Positions 1 to 11,900 of a stretch of 64,000 bases of DNA are shown in pieces. Positions within the stretch are counted from its first letter, which is position 1. Every line of letters begins with the position of its first letter. The notes beneath the pieces were generated by a model. That model saw only the letters and a program-made list of their open reading frames with translations. It searched no databases and was not told the origin of the DNA. Made by a program: the position numbers and the translations under genes. Location of the stretch: positions 140,963,766-141,027,765 of the forward strand of contig NC_084795.1 of assembly GCF_963169125.1 (NCBI RefSeq). The letters run 5' to 3'. The DNA is from Humulus lupulus. Taxonomy: Eukaryota; Streptophyta; Magnoliopsida; Rosales; Cannabaceae.

Positions 1-3000
1 CTTCATCCCTGGCCATCAATAGATTGCCTTGATGTCATGAGTCATCTTGGTAGACCCTGGGTGAACTGAGTACGGGGTGCTGTGCTCTTCTTCCAGAATC
101 GTCCTCTTAATCTTCTGATAATTTGGCACGCATACCCGATCCTTATATCTCAATAAACCTTGACTAGATATTGAGAAATTTGTAGTCTTGCCTTCTCTTA
201 CTGCGTCCATATGTGTTGCTAGTGTGTCGTCATATACCTGACCATTCCGTATATCTTCTAGTAGATTCGACTGGATAGACAAGTTAGTCAGCTTGCCTAC
301 AACTACTTCTATTCCGGCACTGATCAGCTCCTGCTGTAGCGGCTTTTCTATTCTGGCTAAAGCTGCTAAATTTCCATAACTCTTCCTACTAAGTGCATAG
401 GCAACTACGTTCGCCTTCCCCGGGTGGTATAGGATTTTGCAGTCGTAATCCTTTAATAACTCCAAGGACTTGCGCTGCCTCATGTTGAGCTCCTTTTGAG
501 TAAAGAAGTAATTTAAACTCTTGTGGTCCGTATAAATCTCGCACCGTTCTCCGTAAAGATAATGGCGCCAGATTTTAAATGCAAAGACCACCGCTGCCAA
601 CTCCATATCGTGAGTTGGATAGCGCTGCTCGTATTCCTTCAATTGTCGTGAGGTGTAGGCTATCACCTTGTCATTTTGCATCAGCACGCAACCCAATCCT
701 TGCTTTGATGCATCGCAGTAGACTACGAACTTATCATTGGGTGTCGGTACATAGAGTGTTGGTGCTGCGCAAAGCTTATCCTTAAGTAACTGGAAGCTTT
801 CTTCACACTTATCATTCCAGTTAAATCTTTGTTGTTTCCAGGTCAGGTTGGTGAGTAGAGTGGCTACCTTTGAAAAGCCCTCTACAAACTTCCTATAATA
901 ACTTGCTAACCCTAGAAAGCTTCTTACTTCAGATGCGTTCTTTGGTCTGGGCCATTCCTTCACGGCCTCTACCTTTGATGGGTCTACTGCAACTCCGTCT
1001 TTCAATATAATGTGCTCGAGGAACGCCACTTGCGAAAGCCAAAATTCGCATTTCTTGAACTTGGCGTAGAGTTGATGATCCTTCAATCGCGTCAAGATCA
1101 ACCTCAAATGTTCCTCGTGCTCTACTTCATCCTTGGAGTATATTAAAATGTTGTCGATGAAAACAACGACAAATTTATCTAAGTAGTCTTTGAAGACCAT
1201 ATTCATCAAGACCATAAACACGGCTGGTGCGTTGGTAAGACCAAAGGACATAACCAAGAACTCGTAATGTCCATAACGAGTTGTAAAGGCTGTCTTAGGA
1301 ATATCTTCTCCCTTTACCTTGAGCTGATGAGACCCGGACCGTAAATCAATCTTTGAAAATACAGTTGCGCCTCGAAGTTGATCTAACAAATCGTCGATCC
1401 GAGGTAGCGGGTACTTGTTCTTAATCGTTACCTTGTTCAGCTCGCGATAGTCTATACACATCCGCATACTTCCGTCCTTCTTCTTCACAAATAGTACCAG
1501 AGCTCCCCATGGCGAATGGCTTGGCCTAATAAAACCCAAGTCTAGGAGTTCTTGTAGCTGCATCTTTAACTCCTTGAGTTCCGTAGGTGCCATCTGGTAT
1601 GGTGCCATAGAGATAGGTTCGGTGCCTGGTACTAATTCTATCATGAAGTCTATTTCTCGAGTTGGTGGCAATCCTGGCAAGTCATCAGGAAATACCTCTG
1701 GAAATTCTCGTATAACACGGACATCTCCAACCATAAGTGGTGTCTCCCTTTCCACATTTGTGATGCTGGCTAAGAATGCTTGACATCCTTTCTCCATCAT
1801 TCTCTGAGCTTTGAGAGATGATACTAACGGGGTGCGTAATCCTGAAGCTTGTCCCATGAAGCATAGTCTTTGGCCGTCAGGGGTCTCGAACATCACCTTC
1901 TTGCGTTTACAGTCGATGGTTGCGCCATGTCGTGCTAGCCAGTCCATGCCTAGTATTACGTCGAAGTTATTGATTACTAGTTCTATCAGGTCTCCTTCTA
2001 GTTCTATGTCCTCAATCTTGATCGGTATGCCTCGTACTATCCGTGATGATAGAACTACTTTTCCCGAAGACAACTCGGTTACAAACCTAGTTCTAAATCT
2101 TTCACAAGGTTTGTCTAGTTTTTTTATAATTCCTAACGAGATATACGATTGAGTGGCTCCCGAATCAAATAATACATAGCATATGTTATTGAGGATAGAA
2201 ACCTGACCTGTGACCACCTTATTGCTAGCATCAGCCTCTCCTTGGGTTAAGGTAAAAACCCTAGTAGGAACCATCTTGTCGTCTTTCTTCCCATCTGGCT
2301 TGCGCTGAGGACAATCTCTTTTTCGGTGTCCTTCCTGACCACAGTTAAAACATTCCTTGGTGTTTGCGCAGCATTCTCCAGGATGTTTCTTCTGACACTT
2401 AGCACTTGGCGGGTATTCCACGTAGCCCGACCTATTTCCCCCATTATTTGTTCGTGCCCTCTTATCGCTGTCAGATTGCTTGTTGTCAGGATGCCTTCTC
2501 TTCTGACCGTTACTGTTGTTGCTTGACTGATTGTTGTTATTATAGTTGTTGTTCCGACTGGTCTGAGGTTGATTCTGCTGTTTAGGTTCAGGCTTACTGG
2601 ATTCCTCTTTACTTACATTAGCCTTCAACCTCTCTACTTCTATTGCAGTCTCAAGAACGTCGGCATATGTAGTATTCCCCGGGTTTGCTAACTTAACCCC
2701 CATCTCGATTTTCGGTCGAAGTCCTCTAACAAATTTTTTCACCCTCAGAAAATCGGTTGGAACCATCTCAGATGCGAATTTAGCTAAGCGGTCAAATTGA
2801 CGAGCATACTCTGCCACTGATAAAGTACCCTGCTTCAAGTTGGCGAACTCCTCAACTCTCGTAGCGAGTACAGCCGAATTGTAGTACTTCTTGTGGAAGA
2901 GCTCCACAAATTGAGTCCATGTCATGGTGGCAACATCATGCGATTACTGGACCAAGTCCCAACATATCTTTGCATCCTTCTTGAGCAATGAAGAGACACG

Positions 3001-3477
3001 GGATATGCGGTCCGCATTACTAAGATTCATGTGTGTCAGAATTGGCTCCACATTTCTTAGCCACTCTTCTGCCTCAAAGGGGTCTGTAGTCCCTTCGAAG
3101 TTTGGAGCGTGCTGCTTGCGGAACCTCTCATACACTGGCTCCATGTGTTGTACTGGATACGGTGCGTAATTCGCCATTGGCCATCCCCCATATGGACCAA
3201 CTTGTTGGGGTGCTGAGGCCATTTTCTGTGGCTGCGGCTGCGGTGGAGGCTGAGGCTGAGTCTAAGTCTGAGCCTGTTGGTGTTGTTGCTGCAAAAGTTC
3301 CTCGACTTATTGTCGTAGTCTAGCGATCTCCGTAGTGTTGTCAGCTGGCGGTGCCAGCGCATTGCGGCTAGTAGTAGCACGCACTCCCCTTCTGGGAACT
3401 GGAGGGGCGTCATTGTTCGCTGGAACAGCGTTGGAGGCGTTTCCGTTGGAGCGTGCAGATCTTCGGAGCGACATCAT
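1..3477 (-). pseudogene. gag-pol polyprotein of element A, broken by four stops
   Basis: One reading frame from an ATG at 3475-3477 to the window edge. A 969-codon open stretch (16-2925) holds the gag tail, CCHC zinc knuckle (residues 192-205 of that stretch), aspartic protease DSGA (254-257), reverse transcriptase (about 445-640), RNase H (about 730-850) and the start of integrase. In-frame stops lie at 3307-3309 (TAA), 3262-3264 (TAG), 2944-2946 (TAA) and 16-18 (TGA). Each can be explained by one transition from CAA, CAG, CAA and TGG. The RT box reads FIDN instead of FIDD (codon 1150-1152). The RNase H box reads AYALSR instead of ADALSR (codon 397-399). Both change expected catalytic aspartates, so the product should be inactive. 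Confidence 0.92.
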
Positions 3478-4036
3478 AGCAGAGTTCTAACAGTTGAAAG
3501 AAGCATGTTAGAACTTTACCTAATAGGCTCTAAGGCAAAAACTTATTCTAAAACAAACATCTCTCGGACCTATTTATTATGAATTCTTATGAAAAATTAT
3601 ATAAGTCTTTATTTATTATTTAGAGTGGGTTTCTATACTTAGAAAAACAAGCCATCTTTATTTTCTAAGTCTGTTTCTAATTATCCTATATGACTTAATT
3701 CTCAGGCTCGAAACTCATCTTTGTTCCAAAGTTAACCATATTGAGGGAGGGCTGGGATCAGTAAAATCGTTCCCACTACTATGGCCCCCTAACTCTCAAT
3801 ATAGAAACTTGGTTCATTGATTTGTACCCACCCTCACCGAACTTAGTCATTATTTATTTTATTTATTATTTATTATGATTGCAAAAATAAAAATAAATAA
3901 ATAGATATCAAACTCAGACATGATAACAAAATAACATGATATTCATTTGGAAAAATAGTTTTTCACTTATTACAACCATAAAATAAAGAAATAAATAAAA
4001 CAAACAATGAAAACTACTATTCTAAAAATCAGGATC
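3478..4036 (-). other. Untranslated leader of element A
   Basis: AT-rich stretch between the gag start and the recognisable LTR. No gene is seen. The expected tRNA-Met primer binding site (plus-strand form GGCTCTGATACCA) was not found, so the PBS is mutated or deleted, or the LTR border is misplaced. An inverted pair (CCATATTGAGGGA near 3736 and CCCTAACTCTCAATAT near 3787) could form a hairpin in the RNA. Confidence 0.5.
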
Positions 4037-4559
4037 TTCTACATAGACCCTAATCCTTAATAGAACTTACAAGTGAAAAGATCATAACTTTATTAAAAAC
4101 TTGAAAAAAAGTAAATGTTAAACTTACATAAAATTTAAAGTAGGATATGGGATCCCATTGTTTTAAAAGGAAAACATAACATAATTGTAATTAAAAGAGA
4201 TTACACAAATAAGTGCGGAAAAATACACATAAAACCATAAGTAAAGACTTCATCCTCGAATCGAAACTCTCGGCTCTTTGAATCCATTCTGCCTCAATAC
4301 ACATTCCTCAAGCTTCCAAGAACCTTTCCCGCCACCAAAGCTATTTTCCTGCACATATAAACAAAAGGAGTGAGCCTAATGCCCAGCAAGGAAAAATCTA
4401 AAATATAACCATATACATAAAATTTATAATGTATCATAAAACATATCATAACACTTATGTCACATACATACTATAATGGCCATTATTACTTGGGGTCCCA
4501 TAAACTACACAAGTCATATGCCCATTAGATTAGTGGGGCTTGCTAGCTAAGCAAGTCAT

Positions 4560-4837
4560 TGAAGAGCGGGTACTAATATTTCAAATTGATTCATTTCATT
4601 TAAAAGACCCAAAGTAGCAAAACCTTGGGTAAAATTAACATTCGGCGCGGTTATTACGTTTACATTGAAATAGTTTTTATATTTTTTAAAAAGTGGAACC
4701 ATATAAATAATGGAGAAACTCCATGAAAGAAAGATTAATGATTCATATAAATTACTTAATGGTAAATGTCCCCAATAAATCCAACGAGTAACTAATAATC
4801 CTGTTATACAGCAAAAAGTCGCTACATTCCCTTTGCC
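4560..4837 (-). pseudogene. ccsA: Plastid ccsA fragment inserted in an LTR (NUPT)
   Basis: The minus-strand frame at 4556-4840 encodes a piece of chloroplast CcsA, the membrane protein that attaches heme to c-type cytochromes. Recognisable stretches include [27 protein letters not shown] and the end EILVPALQ. It covers only an internal part of the protein (roughly 90 codons), with no native start or end, so it is not functional. The flanks match LTR B without the insert: B reads AAGTCATATGCCCATAATC, while here AAGTCAT leads into ccsA and CCCATAATC follows it. This shows insertion of plastid DNA into one LTR copy, with a small loss or microhomology at the join. Confidence 0.93.
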
Positions 4838-5427
4838 CATAATCTATTTGGGGCTTGTTAGTTGTACGGGTCATATGCCCAAGTCTATAATTATACATAT
4901 TATAGCATATTTCATAACACATAATCATAAGATAACATATAAATCATATAACACATAAATCCTATCCTATTTTCCTTACCAAAATTACCGGGATATGAGG
5001 ACAGAGTTGGGACTTTGGAACACTCCTAAAAACCATAAATGGAAGGGTGAGTATACTAAAGAGAAGGAGATGAAAAGAATGGAACAATTATACCATTGAG
5101 AACATACTTACCAAAAACTTATGTGCAAGTTCTTAGATTTCCTAACCAAGAATAAAGAATAAGGTTAGAATGCTGAGTAGAAGACTATGAGAACTTAAAG
5201 AAAATAATACCAATTGAACTAGAGTGTGGAATACCTTGAATGCTTCTATTGTCAATTTAAACCTTGAACCAAAGTGCTATAAAACCTTACTTCCCAAGTG
5301 TTTGGTAAGCTTATAGTGATCAAGCTTTATAATTCCCAACCCAAGTGTTTACACTCTCACAATAACCTAGCAACTAGCAGCCTTGAACTTAGTTTGATGA
5401 ATGAATAAATGGCTGGGTACCAGGTCC

Positions 5428-5435
5428 TATTTATA
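5428..5435 (-). promoter_or_regulatory. TATA box of LTR A
   Basis: Minus strand TATAAATA in the context CTCTATAAATAGGACC, which recurs in LTR B (11145-11152) and in the 5' LTR of G (27082-27089). Conserved position and wording support a core promoter at the U3/R junction. Confidence 0.7.
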
Positions 5436-5617
5436 GAGTTTATGAATGAAAAGATCTTCATTTAACTTGAATAAAAATAATGGCGTTTTAAGTGAAAAAC
5501 AATTGAATTATCGTTTAGCAGAGGCTGAAGACTCGTTCAGAAAGATGTTGGACTTATCAAGAAGTTGAATATTTGAATGGAGAACATTTTCAAAATGTTT
5601 CAAAATGCCCTGAAGGA

Positions 5618-5746
5618 GGCAATATATCACCCCCTGTAGGCGATATATCGCCTGGGCCAGTATGCCCGAGGTAATCGTGTGACGTTTCGTGTTTTTCGTA
5701 TCCCTGTACTGCGATATATTGCCCCCTATAGCTGCGATATATCGAC
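5618..5746 (-). promoter_or_regulatory. Four-copy GCGATATATCGC palindrome cluster in LTR A
   Basis: Four copies of a 14-bp CG-centred palindromic word: 5618-5631, 5639-5652 (perfect GGCGATATATCGCC), 5710-5723 and 5733-5746. They lie about 180-320 bp upstream of the LTR TATA box. Position suggests a U3 enhancer or protein-binding array; function is inferred. Confidence 0.6.
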
Positions 5747-6184
5747 ATACGCTGAATAATTGAACACGAAATTACACAATTTTAGCTTAATTTGAATTGA
5801 GTAAACAGCCTTGACTAAGCCCTCTAACATTTTCAAAGCTGCTGACTGACCCTAGGATATTAAAATTTTAACCTTAATAAATTTATTCCTCAAAATACTT
5901 AATCATTATTAAATATACACATGACATGTGCTATTATCTTATTGGGTCTTATCTAAACCTTATAATATAATAATTATTACCCTCAATATCAGTCATATTA
6001 ATCAAACCTTAGGTTAAAATTAATATTCTTAAACTATAGGTTAAACTTAGAAAATCTACAAGTGTTACTATGAGTGTCCAAATAAATCCCGGTCTGAACC
6101 AAAAATCCACAGTCATAATAATAAAACTACTATTACTATTATACTACTATCTAACTAGCTAAGTAAATTTCTTTGGACTCTACA

Positions 6185-8623
6185 CATGAGTTGGCCCTCG
6201 TTTCTTGTGATTAGAAATTGGTGGTACTTTCCCCCGCTCATATAACATTCGAATTCTTTCACTAAAGTACTTTTTTAATCGGTTTTGCCCCTTCCTCATT
6301 CTGGTTTTCACTATGGACCTTGTCTTCGAGCCTTCCAACTTCCTCTCTCCTCGGTTCACCACTTCAACTCTACAACACGTTGGAATTGCTATTGCTGCAA
6401 AAAATTTAAATATAACTTCCTCTTTTTGCACTCGCAGCTTTAATTCACCTTTTTTTTCATCAATTAACGCCCTACCAGTCGCTAAGAATGGCCTTCCAAG
6501 TATTATTAGAATATTTTCATCTTCCTCCATACCTAAAATAATAAAATCTGCAGGAAAGATGAATTTACCCACTTTTACCAATACATCCTCAATAACTCCA
6601 CGAGGATGACTAACTGTCCTATCTGCCATCTGCAAAGACACTGTAGTTGGCCGAGCTTCTCCCAAATTCAGCTTCTGAAAGATTGGTAGAGGCATCAAAT
6701 TCATACTAGCCCCTAAATCACATAATGCCTTTGTTTCTACTAAACTCCCTATAGAACATGGGATATTGAAACCACCAGGATCTTTAAGCTTTGGAGGTAG
6801 TTTCTTCTGTAATATTGCACTGCACTCTTCGGTTAATGCAACCGTCTCATAATCCTCTAGCTTCTTTTTCTTTCAAAAAACTTCCTTCATGAACTTCACA
6901 TAGCTGGGCATCTGCTCTAGTGCTTTTGCGAAGGGTATATTAATATGTAGCTTCTTGAACACCTCTAAAAACTTTACAAATTGCTTATCCAGATTATGCT
7001 TATGAAGCCCTTGTGGATATGGAATTCTAACATGGTTCTCAATACTTACAGGTGGCATCTCCTCTTCCTTCCTAAGGTCTTCAGTAACCTTTTCTTCATT
7101 AGACTTCTCTTTCTTTAGAAAATCTGTAGTAACCTCCTCTTGTGCTGGACTAGTGACATATCGATCCTCAATCTTCTTGCCCTTGTTTTCTACTGTAGGC
7201 CCCTCATACTTAGTCCCACTCCTCAAGGATATTGCATTACACTGCTCTTTAGAATTAACTTCTGTAGTGCTAGGAAAATTTCCTTGAGCTCTATTAGACA
7301 TTAAAGTAGCCAATTGCCCTATTTGAGTCTCCAAACTTCTTATGGACAACCTCGTTTCAGTCATGAATTAGTTAAGTACATCAGGTTGCGGTTCAGCTGG
7401 TTTCATTGGCATTTGTTGTGGTCTATTTTGTGGTTGATAATATCCAGGTGGAGGGTATTGTTGTGAATGTTGCTGAGGATATGGTGGTCTATTTTGGGCA
7501 GGTTGATATTGTGACTGAGGTGGAGGATAAGGTTGTAAAGTATTTTGATTATTAGACCAGGAAAAATTAGGATGATTCTTCCAAGCTGGGGTGTAGGTCA
7601 TGGAATTTGGATTATTGGGTTGTCTCGGGTAATTCCCTATAGCTTGTACTTCTTCCATGGGCATGTTATTCATATCTAGAGCAGGAAATTGGTTGGGTAA
7701 ATGGATTGTTCCACATAATTCACATAAGTTTTGAACTTGCATAGCTTGAGATGGGATTGTAGTCTTTTGTAATTGCTTTGTCAAGGCTGCTACTTGAGCA
7801 GAAAGCATTGATATAGCATCCAATTCCATCATTCCAGCCACCTTCTATGGTTGCCCCCTTTCAGTTGGCCATTGGTAATTATTCATCGCCATCTCCTCTA
7901 ATAGCTCATACGCCTCATTAGCACTCTTGCTCATAAAGGCACCTCCCATCGTGGCATGTATAATTGTTCTCGTTGTTCCATTCAACCCATTGTAAAAATT
8001 ATGCACCAACATCCACTTTTCTATTCCATGGTGTGGCACTTCCTTAACAACTCCTTAAAGCACTCCCAAGAATCATACAGTGACTCTCCTTCCATTTGAT
8101 AAAAGTTACTAATCTCTCCCCTTAGTTTTGCAGCCTTTGCAGGAGGAAAGAACTTGGCAAGGAACTTCTGAGCTAACTCCTCCCATGTAGTGATAGAATT
8201 CGCTTGCAAGGATATTAACCAACTCTTCGCCCTGTCCCACAGCAAAAATGGGAATAGCCTCAATCTTATAGCATCGTCACTCACCCCATTCATCTTGAAC
8301 GTAGCACATAACTCCAGAAAATTAGCTATGTGTAAATTGGGGTCCTCCGTTGGCATACCTCCTAACTGAACAGTTGACTAAACCATTTGGAGAATTGCCG
8401 GCTTAATCTCAAAATTGTTTGCAGCAATGGTTGGAGGTCTAATGCATGAATGCACTCCTGTAACAGTAGGAAGTACATAATCTCTCAATGTTCTTGGTCC
8501 TTGCTCCCTTGGAACCTCTGAGAGCCCCTTGACCATTATTTGCACCATTTCCCAAATTGTCAGCCATGGTAAACTCCAATCTTCTCTTTGCTTTCCTGTT
8601 CTGTCAGCCATGGTAAACTCCAA
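6185..8623 (-). pseudogene. Athila gag-protease remnant (element C)
   Basis: A degenerate frame from about 8623 down to 6185. Gag capsid pieces at 8378-8623 and 8021-8356 are in one frame. A frameshift near 8030 moves the frame to the pieces at 7845-8039, 7368-7841 (proline/glutamine-rich, with a CELCG zinc-finger start), 6873-7364 and 6185-6704. Stops separate the pieces. The last is the aspartic protease: CDLGAS just upstream of 6704 keeps the active-site aspartate, followed by the family phrase GEARPTTVSLQ. The frame ends where element A inserted. A 46-bp tandem duplication sits at the gag start (GTCAGCCATGGTAAACTCC near 8559 and 8605). Confidence 0.88.
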
Positions 8624-8780
8624 TCGATTGGTATAATCTCCTTGTGTCTATTGCTTCGCATATACCAACAAGTCCTGAAACACAATAGAACCTTGATCCA
8701 AATAAATGTTCATAGAAATTAAATAAAATAAAATAACCAAATTAGAACAAATAACAATAACTGTGATATTGGAATATAAG

Positions 8781-8798
8781 TCCCCCGCAACGGTGCCA
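8781..8798 (-). other. Primer binding site of element C
   Basis: Minus strand TGGCACCGTTGCGGGGGA, close to the plant Athila PBS that pairs with the 3' end of tRNA-Asp. It lies about 20 bp inside the LTR end, as usual for Athila. Confidence 0.8.
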
Positions 8799-9718
8799 AA
8801 AACTTGATCTAAATTTTTTGTAGGCAAGTATACGTAGTCGTGTCAAGTAGTAAATTCCGGAAGAACGGATATCGCCCAACAGAGACTATCTTCCAAGTAC
8901 CACTAATTGATTTTCAAATTCTATTTGGTTAATTAAAATTTAAGTGAACAATTTAAAATAAAAGAAATACTATAAACCACGAACCAAAATTAAAGAATTG
9001 AAAACAAAACAATGAATCCCTACTTAAAAATCCTAGGAATTAATTTCATCAACTGTTCATTCTATTAATTTTAATAATCAATTCTAAATCTCTTCTTTCT
9101 ATTCTAATAGCAGGTTAATATAATCGATTCCTATTCTTTTTCAAGATATAAGATCTCAATCTATATGTAGGTTTTCTACATTTCTGTGATAAACTTGAAC
9201 ATATAAAAGGCATTAAACATGGAAACCTAATTACTACACAAGTCGTACAGGTACTTTCGTCCAATATGCGCCATATGTCTATACAATGATAGCATATTCA
9301 ATTCTCCTCTTTCGAATTTTGAATCAAAACCATTAAATCAAGCAAATAGTGATCAAATATTTACTAGCATTAAACACACATCATATAGATTAGAATAGAA
9401 AAGAAGTATCAATAGAAAATCATAATAAAATTAAGTAGAAATCCCAGTGACTACATTAATTCCTAGATAAAAGAAATTAGTTCATAAATACCATGACAAA
9501 AATAAACTGCAAATAATTTTTCATAAAATCAACCTGCAAAATTCAGATGAAAAACATAGAAAATAATTACAGCAGCCTCTTTTTATCTAGGGTTTTTAAA
9601 ACTGAGACTCCTCTCCAAATCGCAGAAAAATGTTCTTAAATAGCCCTCTGATGTTTCCAAGTGAATAGACCATTTTTCCCTTCAAAAAGTGGTTTAAAAT
9701 TTGCAAAACGCGTTGATA

Positions 9719-9881
9719 GTGCTGTAGCGCTAGCTTTTGGGCGCAGTAGCGCAATTAACAGTGCCAAAATGCCTCAAATTTTGGTGCACTAGCGTTGTAG
9801 CGCTAGTATTGTAGCGTTCTAGCGCTACTTTTCAGTTCTTGATAGCGTTGTAGTGCTCATTTTGTAGCGCTGGGGCGCTAC
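9719..9881 (-). promoter_or_regulatory. GTAGCGCTAC word cluster in LTR C
   Basis: Repeated CG-centred words: GTAGCGCTAG at 9724-9733, then variants packed in 9789-9828 and 9864-9881 (GTAGCGCTGGGGCGCTAC). They lie about 80-245 bp upstream (minus sense) of a TATA-like CTATTTAAG. The position matches the palindrome clusters of other LTRs here, but the word differs. Confidence 0.55.
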
Positions 9882-9986
9882 TTCCAGAATAGAAGGGAAA
9901 CTAGTTTCGAACAGCCTGCAACGTCAACTCATCGTATTTTGATCATAAATCCTTCGATATAACTCTGAATAGAATGATTCGAAAAG

Positions 9987-11900
9987 TGTAATGACCCAAC
10001 TACTCTAGACCTTGGACCATTAACGAAAACTATACATAGACACTAATCTTTAACAAAACTTACAAGTGAAAAAGATCATAACTTTATTAAAACTTGAAAA
10101 AAAACAAATGTTAGACTTACATAAAATTTAAGTTAGGATATGGGATCCCATTGTTTTAAAACCAAAACATGACATAATGACAATTTAAAAAGAGATTACA
10201 TACTAAAATGCGGAAAAATACATATAAAAACCATAAGAACAAAAACTACATCCTCGAATCGAAACTCTCGGTTCTTTGAATCCATTCCGCCTCAATACAC
10301 ATCCCCCAAGCTGCCAAGAACCTTACCCGCCACTAAAACTATTTTCCTGCACATATAAACAAAAAGGAGTGAGCCTAATGCCCAGTAAGGAAAATCTAAC
10401 ATATAGCCATATACATAAAAATTCATAATGCAACATAAAACATACTATAACACTTATGTCACATACATACTATAATGGCCTTTATTACTTGGGGTCCCAT
10501 AAACTAAACAAGTCATATGCCCATTAGATTAGTGGGGTCTTGCTAGCTAACCAAGTCATATGCCCATAATCTATTTGGGGCTTGTTAGTTGTATAGGTCA
10601 TATGCCCAAGTCGACAAACATACTTAACATAGCATTTTTCATAACACATAATCATAAGATAACATATAAAAAATCATATAACTCACATAAATCCTATCCT
10701 ATTTTCCTTACCAAAATAACCGGGATATGAGGACTGATTTGGGACCTTGGAACACTCCTAAAAACCATTTAAAATATGGTGAGTATATTTGAAGAAAAGG
10801 GATGAAAAGAATGGAAGAACTATACCATTGAGAATATACTTACCAAAAACTTATGTGCTTAAGAACTTGGATTTCCTAACCAAGAATAAGAATAAGGTTA
10901 GAATGAGTAGAAGACTATGAGAACTTAAAGAACATAATACAGAAATGGACTAGAGTTTGGAAATACCTTGAAGACTTATATGACCAATCTAAACCTTTCA
11001 CCGAAATGTGTATAGAACCTTACTTCACCGAAATGATCAAGCTTATAATTCCCAACCCAAGTGTTTACACTCTCACATTCACCTAGCAACTTGCAGCCTC
11101 TGAACTTAGAGTAATAGATTAATAAATGGCTGGGTACTAGGTCCTATTTATAGAGTTTAGGAATGAAAAGATCTCATTTAACTTGAATAAAAATAATGGC
11201 TTTTTAAGTGAAAATAATTTGAATTATCGTTCAGTAGAGGCTGAAGACTCGTTCAGAAAGGTGCTGGACTTATCAAGAGGTTGAAGGTTTGAATGGAAAA
11301 TGTTTTTGAAAACTTTCAAAATATGCTAAGGGAGGCGATATATTGTCCCCTGTAGGCGATATATCGCCTGGGCCAGTATGCCCGAGGCAATCGTGCAACG
11401 TTTCGTATTTTTCATATCTTCGTGCTGCGATATATCGCCCCCTATAGCTGCGATATATCGGCATACACTGATTATTTAAACACGAAATTACACATTTTTA
11501 GGTTAATTTAAATTGAGTAAACAGCCTTGACTAAGCCCTCTAACGTTTTCAAAGTTGCTGACTGACCTTAGAGTATTCAAATTTTAACCTTAATAAATTT
11601 AATCCTCAAAATACTTAATCATTAATAAACCCATACATAACATGTGCTATTATCTAATTGGTTCTTATCTAAACCTTATAGTATAATAAATATTATCCTC
11701 AATATCAGTCATATTAATCAAACCTTAGGTTAAAATTTATATTCCTAAACTATAGGTTGAACTTAGAAAATCTACAAGTGCTACTATGAGTGTCCAAATA
11801 AATCCCGGTCTGAACCAAAAATCCACAGTCATAAAGATAATACTATTATTACTATAATACTACTATCTAACTTAGCTAAGTAAAGTTCTTGGACTCTATA
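9987..11900 (-). repeat. Solo LTR B (Tekay type) with AAAAG target duplication
   Basis: A 1914-bp LTR beginning TGTAATGACCC and ending GGACTCTATA (end mutated from TACA), flanked on both sides by AAAAG (9982-9986 and 11901-11905). No internal element sequence remains, so it is a solo LTR left by recombination between two LTRs. It is the same family and orientation as the LTR of element A. It has a TATA box at 11145-11152 and four palindrome words at 11333-11462 (perfect copy at 11355-11368). Confidence 0.9.

Larger units (their letters stand above)
1..6184 (-). mobile_element. Tekay/Del-type Ty3/gypsy chromovirus (element A), 3' part off window
   Basis: A minus-strand LTR retrotransposon. 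Going right to left it has a 5' LTR ending at 6184 (minus start TGTAGAGTCC), a leader, and a gag-pol frame that runs off the left edge in the integrase. The right border falls inside the protease region of Athila element C, so A inserted into C. The expected right target-site duplication is CATGA (6185-6189); its partner is outside the window. Lineage is inferred from the CCHC-DSGA-RT-RNase H order and Tekay/Del-like wording; the chromodomain would lie beyond the edge. Confidence 0.85.
4037..6184 (-). repeat. 5' LTR of element A (left border approximate)
   Basis: Aligns by eye along its length with solo LTR B (9987-11900) in the same orientation. Shared blocks include the segment near 4061/10055, the TATA region and the end GGACTCTACA. 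The left border is uncertain because the terminal sequence of B (TGTAATGACCC) is not matched here. A block of about 280 bp at 4560-4837, absent from B, is plastid DNA. No cellular gene is present. Confidence 0.8.

Noticed and set aside
579..2526. Several plus-strand frames of 65-113 codons opposite the gag-pol of A
   Set aside because: They mirror the real minus-strand frame and have no protein-like content of their own.
4556..4840. Possible functional ccsA gene
   Set aside because: Only an internal piece is present, with no native ends, inside an LTR; the nucleus would not express it as plastid protein.
11273..11464. 63-codon minus-strand frame rich in arginine and tyrosine
   Set aside because: It is a read-through of the GCGATATATCGC words in LTR B, not a gene.
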